From: Patiria pectinifera | Taxonomy: Eukaryota > Echinodermata > Asteroidea > Valvatida > Asterinidae | Direction of reading: 5' to 3' | Length of the DNA stretch: 64,000 bases | Assembly: GCA_029964075.1 (NCBI GenBank) | Contig: CM057129.1 | Span: 29,131,430 to 29,195,429 of the forward strand | Shown here: one piece after another, positions 58,901-64,000 of the stretch | Layout of the letters: each line of letters starts with the position of its first letter | Position numbering within the stretch: the first letter of the stretch is position 1 | Position numbers and translations under genes: made by a program | The notes under the pieces: model-generated | What the model was told of the DNA's origin: nothing | Database searches by the model: none | The model's input: the letters and a program-made list of their open reading frames with translations, nothing else

Positions 58901-61900
58901 GAGAATCTGTAACTTTTCAAAGGGGGTGGTAGTCCAAGTTTAGTCGGGGAACGGGGGATAAGTTGAGATGTTGAAGTCAACACATATGCAGCGAACAAAG
59001 ATTTGCAATTATCTGTTATTTCAAGAGAGGCAGTGTTGATTTGTATACGGTAATATGTGAATAATTAATATTTGTCAGAGAGAAGTATAGGGTGGTTACC
59101 CTTCTCTGCTCCCCCTCTCTGATCCGCTCTTTGAACAGTTGGTCTTGTTTTGACAGCTTGGATCAATAGGAATTTGTTCTAATTAAATTAAGTTTGTCTT
59201 GGATTCATAGCCGGGGTCAGTAGGCAAGAATGCATCGCTTTGGAATTTTTCCGAGAATTTTCTAATATTTTAAAATTCATTATTTTATTTACACTTTTTA
59301 TTTTAAATGGGTAGCCCTTTCAGTGGAATCTACTGGTCTCCCATGGGGCCCAGTATAAATAAGACAATGTGAAGAAATTACAGTTTTGGATGTGGGAGGA
59401 AAACCCCAGAAGAATATTCTGAGGAAACACACGGAATCAGGTAGGGACTGAAAACCCAATCCACATATTGGCCCGGGCAGGATTTGAACCCGGGTCACAG
59501 CGGTGGAAGGTGAGGAAAGTACCGCTACGCCAACCTGACTCCCCCAAAAAAGTCTCTACTGGAAAGAAAAATGACTGCACAATGGAATCATAAGCCCATA
59601 CTACAGCGTGTGTCAATAAAAACGCAGGATTCAAAGCGATTTTTTTCTGAGAAAATTATGCTACTGGTGTGCCTAATTTGATAAGGATTTGATTGTCCAT
59701 AATTTCATCTTTGACAAGATTTTTGTTTGGTGGAATTTGGACTTTTGGTTCAAAAGTTATGACAAGTTTTGTGAAGCCCTTCTGAAGCGGGTTGGTCTGA
59801 TTCAATGACCTTAACACAACGACCAGTTATGTACAATGCAGGTATGCATTGAAGACAATTAAACCAGAACAAAACTTTCTTTGAAACAACTGATGATAAG
59901 TATCACTTAAATTTAATAACTGGACTATCATTGTTTCAAAGCATCATGAATGTCGTCTCTGACATATCAAATAATAAATAATATCAGACTTGCACACATG
60001 TCCTTCTTTGTGATCCACAAATACTTTCACCTGTACTGAATTCAAACCTTTCATTAGGTATGTGTGATTTCACAAATCAGACCAGCTTGGAATTTATAAC
60101 CCTTCTTCAATGTACTCTATCTCTGGACAGGATTGTCCAAATGAGATGGGATAAAAAGCATAGTGAAGAGAAGGAAAGGTACTTTGAAAAGAGGGTTAAC
60201 ATTATGATGAATAGGGGTGGTTTATATTCTTAAAATTTTTGTTTCTAATCCTGCGTTTTTATTGACACACGCTGTACAAGGCCTGAATTAATGGTTTTGA
60301 TTTAAGCCCAGCATACAGTGTGACTTGTGAAATGTTAATTTGCGGTGTTTTTTCTTTTGTTTCATTTGTAGAAGCGAGAGCAATTATTGGCCGAGCAGAC
60401 GCGGAGAAAAGACTTCATCCAAACAGAAAGGAAGAAGACGGTCGAAAGACTTCGCAACTACAAAGTGGTGATTACAGATTATTGATGATGATACTCATGC
60501 ACTCTTTACAATCTGTTTGATACTTTTTTAGGATAAATTTATTAAAACTGCAGTTCGCTGTGCTCAAGTCAATCACAAGTAACGGGATGAATATAACAAA
60601 GGAATAGCTTATGACTGACTTGAGACTTGACGACTTGTGATGGACTTTTAAGGATTAATGACTTACTTGATTACAACTCTGGTAGAATGTGCCTTCAATT
60701 TTGGTGTTTGATGTATTCTTTGCAGAGCCATCCTAGCCCAACGATTCTCAAACCCCAACAGTACAAGAAAGCGGCCAAGAAGGAAGCAAGCACCAAGAGC
60801 GAGGCTGAGGCAGCCACAGAACGCGAGAAGAAAAAAGCAGCCGCAGCCAGGGACAAGGCCAGACGCTCGTACCAGCCGCCAAAACCGACAAAATCAAAGA
60901 CAAAGACTTCAACAAATGGAGCCGAGCCAGGTGCAATCCCACAAGCCCCTGGGAATCAACCTCAAGCTCCCCCTCCCCCTCCCCCACCCCCACCACCACC
61001 ACCACCTGGTCCCCCACCCTGTCTGCCACCCCCTCCACCAGCTTACCCCCCACCATTTGCTCTGGTAACAGGAACCACAAGCATGAAAACTGTCAATAAG
61101 GTTGAGAAGAAAGACTCTGGAGGGAAGGGACTGGACCTCAGTGACATTTTGAAGGCGAGAGGAAATCTCCAGAAACGACAACGGTCCGGTTCTGACCACT
61201 CTGGGGGAGCCAGCCAAGGTGAGTGAGGGTTGGGGGGGGATGAGTCAAGTGATTGTTGTAATTTGTGTGTGGTGTTGATTTCTTCAGTAGTCAACGCATA
61301 TTGAAGTTCTTTGAGTCCAGAATAGCGACGGTTTGAAGATTGCAGCATTGATAACATCAATATTTTTAAAGGCTCATCACGTAATCTTGGAAGCATGCAT
61401 AAAACTGGCCTAAACTTAAAGGGAAAATACAACATTTGCAAACATCAAAAAATAAAACTACCAAATCATTTTGAAATACCTTGCTGGACTGTTAGTGAAT
61501 GACAGTGTAAAGCATCCTGTAAAATCATGGCACCTGGTATACTGTCATTTTCAAGAAAAGTGGTATTTTTGTATCAATTTCCAACGCTGATCGGCCGATC
61601 AGCGTTGGAAAAAACTGGCTTTTTTCAAATACTAGCCCCAGTTGACCATCGCACTTGTTTGCAATCGATTACACACCTATGAACGGGTACAAGCCAGCTA
61701 GACTGGTTCCCTAACCTTACAATTCCCCAATATATGTAAAGTGCTCTGTTTCTTCTTAAATAGAGTCAGGGAACCAGACTACAGGAAAATGATTGTTTTT
61801 CTTGGTTTTTATAGCATTTTCGAACCCAAAACTTAAAAAAAGTCAGTGTAACTATATTTGCTATATACTTCCAACCCCCAATTCCATCCATTTCTGAAAA

Positions 61901-63163
61901 TTACAGCAAAAGCAAATGATGTATATTCCCTTTAAAGACTGTGTGAAACTGTCAACCTTGATTGTAATTACTAAAAATGTTCTGGAATGGATGAAGTTTC
62001 TCAATACAACTTGTTGTAATACACCGCTTTTTACGGCTTTTTACCTCCGCCAAGGAGGTTATGTTTTCACCGGGGTTGGTTTGTCTGTTGGTTGGTTGAT
62101 TAGTTGGTTAGTTAGTGTGTTTGTCTGTAAACAGGATAACTCAAAAGTTCTGGACAGATTTTCATGAATTTGTTTTTAGGGGTGTCCTTGGTACAAGTAC
62201 AAATCGATGAGATTTTGGAAGTGATCCGGATCTGCGTCTGGATGCAGGATTTTTTTAAAGGATTTTTCACCCATCATATGGAAAAGTTTCACCAGATCGC
62301 TCTGTGTGACCAGCTTCGTGTGCGTGGCACTGACCCGGTGACCCTGTATGCCTTATCACCCACTTAATCTAACCACACAGGTCAATGAACTAGACCATTT
62401 TATACAATGGGGGAGTGGAAAGGTAGACCATACATGTAGAGGGGTGGTCCTTGGTACAAGTACAAATCGATTAGATTTGTTTAGCCTTGGCGGAGTTGTG
62501 CGCTCTCTGAGTGCTTTTTAGTTAACTACATGGAATATTATGGAGATGATCCTAATGTCTAGTTACACTGCCAAGTAGTTTGGGAGCAGAACTTATATCC
62601 TCTCATTCCATATTGGCAAGTGTGGGGTTTTCTCTTTTTGTTTCGTGACCTTTTTATCATTGGGAATTATTCTTGAGTGTTTTTAGGTTGTGGAAACCAT
62701 ACAAATAGTACTTGTACTTACCATGTGACCCACATTGCATATCCGTCATTGCTGTTTAAGGGCAGTACAAAGTAACTGTGTTGGGCAAGATTGGAAAGCT
62801 TTTCTACAAAATGGAGACGCAAGATCTAGTGGGTCACTAGCAAATGCGATGGAATTCTTTATCGTTGGGTGTTGTCTTCTTCATGAAGATGGAGATGCTA
62901 AAAAGTGCAATTTCAAGTAAAATGGTAAATATCTCATTCTTTCTTTTTTCCCCCTTTTTTAATGCTCAGATCCAATGGTAGCCACGCTGGCCAACATCCG
63001 TCAAGGCGTGAAGCTTCGTAACATCCAGAGGGACCCCCAAGCAAACACCTCCCCTTACTGCAGCCTGGAGAACTCAGAGCTAATGGCAGCCATCAACCGC
63101 ATTAGGAATCACACAGAGATCCAAGACTCGGACTCGTCGGAAGGCGATGAGTTCAGTCCTTGA
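52961..63163 (+). CDS. jmy: WHAMM/JMY-family actin nucleation promoting factor
   Basis: Eight exons: 52961-53855, 54813-54985, 55427-55592, 56517-56719, 58782-58868, 60372-60464, 60726-61218, 62970-63163, giving 767 residues in frame. An in-frame TGA just upstream fixes the start. N-terminus SLEDWVAVKEAPFD and LRFLVNWN...LSITCH match both JMY and WHAMM; then a long coiled-coil region (about 210-540), a basic Lys/Ala stretch, polyproline (about 619-645), two WH2 motifs (LSDILKARGNLQKR at about 679-692; MVATLANIRQGVKLRNIQ at 706-723) and a connector/acidic tail (737-767). Such proteins activate Arp2/3 and bind membranes and microtubules. The tail lacks the usual tryptophan (DSDSSEGDEFSP). Intron 3 needs a GC donor (AAAG|GCATGT). 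I use jmy for the symbol, but a single ancestral WHAMM/JMY gene is just as likely. No poly(A) signal seen before the right edge. Confidence 0.93.
55593..55598 (+). promoter_or_regulatory. GC splice donor of JMY intron 3
   Basis: Exon 3 ends CTCAAAG and is followed by GCATGT. Joining at this point gives IKQQLK-EAEEVD in frame with the acceptor at 56516. The nearest GT (55597) would join to a stop (ATA AGC TGA). GC-AG introns are a known minor class. Confidence 0.65.
56272..56470. repeat. CTTGTGATTGACTTGTGAT family, copy 4, with tandem duplication
   Basis: Contains two nearly identical tandem copies of a 57-bp unit (CAGAGCCATAGTCATACCGT ... CAAATCACAACTCATCC), then CTTGTGATTGACTTGTGATT. It ends about 45 bp before the acceptor of JMY exon 4. 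Confidence 0.85.
56780..57093. repeat. Minisatellite in JMY intron 4
   Basis: Mixed 16-bp units CACTGACTGACTGAGC and CACTGACTGAATGAGT, about 18 in total, often alternating as a 32-bp higher-order unit. Starts 60 bp after the donor at 56719. Confidence 0.95.
57190..58362. mobile_element. 1.17-kb TIR element with GCGGCTTATAC subrepeats
   Basis: Ends TACCGTAATTTTCGGAATAT and complement, TA on each side. Subterminal GCGGCTTATAC motifs occur three times near the left end and three times, same strand, near the right (58253-58340). A TGAAAATG-rich interior has CpG-rich GCCGGCGCGGCGCAGG near 57995. No transposase frame seen. Confidence 0.8.
58390..58530. repeat. Relative of the MITE in the HEI10 last intron
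   Basis: Words GACATTTGAATGCCTTACC, CATATGAAGATGCTACAGC, AATGAAATAAGCCATGCGTA line up with 31950-32035 (GATATTTGAATGCATTGACG, AATAAAATAAGTCGTGCATA). Confidence 0.6.
59369..59545 (-). repeat. tRNA-derived SINE in JMY intron 5
   Basis: Minus-strand copy of the SINE at 42237-42423, same A and B boxes and body. Similarity to the SINE may continue leftwards to about 59300. Confidence 0.85.
59604..60274. mobile_element. Tc1/mariner-like MITE in JMY intron 5
   Basis: TIR of at least 28 bp, CAGCGTGTGTCAATAAAAAC and complement, with TA immediately outside both ends. 671 bp, no coding frame. Confidence 0.9.
60565..60685. repeat. CTTGTGATTGACTTGTGAT family, copy 5
   Basis: AAGTCAATCACAAGTAACGG, then AACAAAGGAATAGCTTATGA, GACTTGTGATGGACTTTTAA and TTGATTACAACTCTGG. 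The middle words resemble CAAAGGAATTGCTATAGCTT in copy 1. It ends about 40 bp before the acceptor of JMY exon 7. Confidence 0.75.
61416..61935. mobile_element. TTAA-flanked piggyBac-like MITE, copy 3
   Basis: 520 bp, ends as in copy 1, and about as similar to copy 1 outside the nested insertion as expected for recent relatives (long runs identical). Keeps the CTGATCGGCCGATCAG palindrome. Confidence 0.9.
62040..62520 (+). repeat. CCGCCAAGGAGGTTATGTTTTC repeat family, copy 2
   Basis: Starts CCTCCGCCAAGGAGGTTATG, then GTTGGTTGGTTGATTAGTTG, AAAAGTTCTGGACAGATTTT, GGTACAAGTACAAATCGATG (repeated at 62452 as GGTACAAGTACAAATCGATT) and ends TTGGCGGAGTTGTGCGCTCT. More complete than the copy at 14213-14378. 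In JMY intron 7. Confidence 0.75.
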
Positions 63164-64000
63164 CGGCCACAACACTCCCAAGGGCATTGTCAGACAAATT
63201 TAGGGGGGGGGGGGAGGCTACAAAATAGACACAGACCATAATCGGCTGTCACATTGCCAGGAAGTTTTTCCAAAAATTTACCGGACTGTTGGAAAAGCAG
63301 ACATCATCAGATTGGAAAAGCAGACATCATCTGACAGCAGAGAGGGCTTTTTGCTCATCCCCATCACCCTATCCAAGGTCACTGATGGGGGCTAATCCAT
63401 TTCACAAAGTGTTGTAAAGGAAGAGCAGGTCACTGGCTATTAACAATGTATACATCTTCTGTGATTGGGTAATGCACAAGGAAGGGCTAACCCGCGTCAA
63501 CGGGTAACAGCTGAGAACGTGTAGACCCAGGGCCATTGGGTGAACAAAAAAACGGCCAATGAAAGGTCAAAGCGATTAGCCCCCACCAGTGCCCTGGGCA
63601 TGGGATAGGGCCGGCAGGGGGCACGAGCAAATGGGGCTTTCCCAGGTGGGTGGGACTGGACATCATCTGACAACAGAGGGCAATGTTGAAAGTGGATGGA
63701 ACTGGACATCATTTGACACTAGAGGGTTGTTTAAGGCAGATGGTACTGGGCATTGTCTAACACTAGATGGTGCTGTTAATGGTAGCCTGCTGCTCTAACA
63801 TTTTTTGGTCGACGAAATCAAGAAGGGAGGGGTTGGGGGGTCTTCTCTCTTGCAATGCCCCCAAACACCTGTTTATTGGTGTTTGTGTAGACTTGCCTAT
63901 AGTGGTTCTAGGGAGGATGCATAGGGAACGGCAGAAATTCTTTTGTCTCCTTGCATTAGATACTGATGGCCAGTACCACATTATAATGTGGTCTGGTTTT
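63164..64000. other. JMY 3' untranslated/flanking region with imperfect tandem repeats
   Basis: No exon seen. A roughly 52-bp repeat built on GGACATCATCTGACAACAGA recurs about three times at 63650-63775, with related words at 63299-63350. A G-run lies at 63204-63215. Confidence 0.6.

Noticed and set aside
60748..61217. Minus-strand frames opposite the JMY polyproline exon
   Set aside because: Shadows of the proline-rich coding strand; no independent evidence.

Overview
This is a eukaryotic genomic window. Genes are split into many short exons with GT-AG introns, and the space between them is filled with non-autonomous transposons, foldback palindromes, tRNA-derived SINEs and minisatellites. 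The protein set fits an invertebrate deuterostome: it has an Amt-type ammonium transporter (a family absent from vertebrates) together with BHMT, a WHAMM/JMY protein, HEI10, KXD1 and RSL24D1 that all resemble vertebrate orthologues closely. An echinoderm or other ambulacrarian is my best guess; this is inference, because nothing in the window fixes the species.

Layout, left to right. At 1860-2073 (-) lies the first coding exon of an ammonium transporter whose remaining exons fall off the left edge. At 5548-11449 (-) is a complete five-exon RSL24D1 (60S ribosome biogenesis). At 15543-28370 (+) is BHMT (betaine-homocysteine methyltransferase), with seven secure exons and a proposed 27-nt first exon. 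Converging on it at 31607-38380 (-) is CCNB1IP1/HEI10 (meiotic RING E3 ligase), ten coding exons including one of 21 nt and one of 23 nt. At 42001-44408 (-) is the three-exon KXD1 (BLOC-1-related/BORC subunit). At 52961-63163 (+) is an eight-exon WHAMM/JMY-family actin nucleation promoting factor. The genes have unrelated functions and no operon-like logic. The notable arrangement is BHMT followed by JMY on the same strand, an order also known from human chromosome 5, here with HEI10 and KXD1 in between.

The non-genic DNA is the most unusual part. At least four foldback elements flanked by 9-bp target duplications (Mutator-like signature) lie in the KXD1-JMY interval, two of them inserted at overlapping target sites inside an older TA-flanked element. 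Other readable insertions include TTAA-flanked (piggyBac-like) copies, one split by an 8-bp-TSD (hAT-like) element; a TAA-flanked Harbinger-like element with a zinc-finger/AT-hook reading frame; a TA-flanked mariner-like MITE; a MITE swollen by about 28 copies of a 27-bp minisatellite; and a three-copy dispersed repeat that looks like a CCAAT/TATA promoter. I saw no new multi-gene system; the foldback cluster and the promoter-like repeat are the best candidates for something undescribed.
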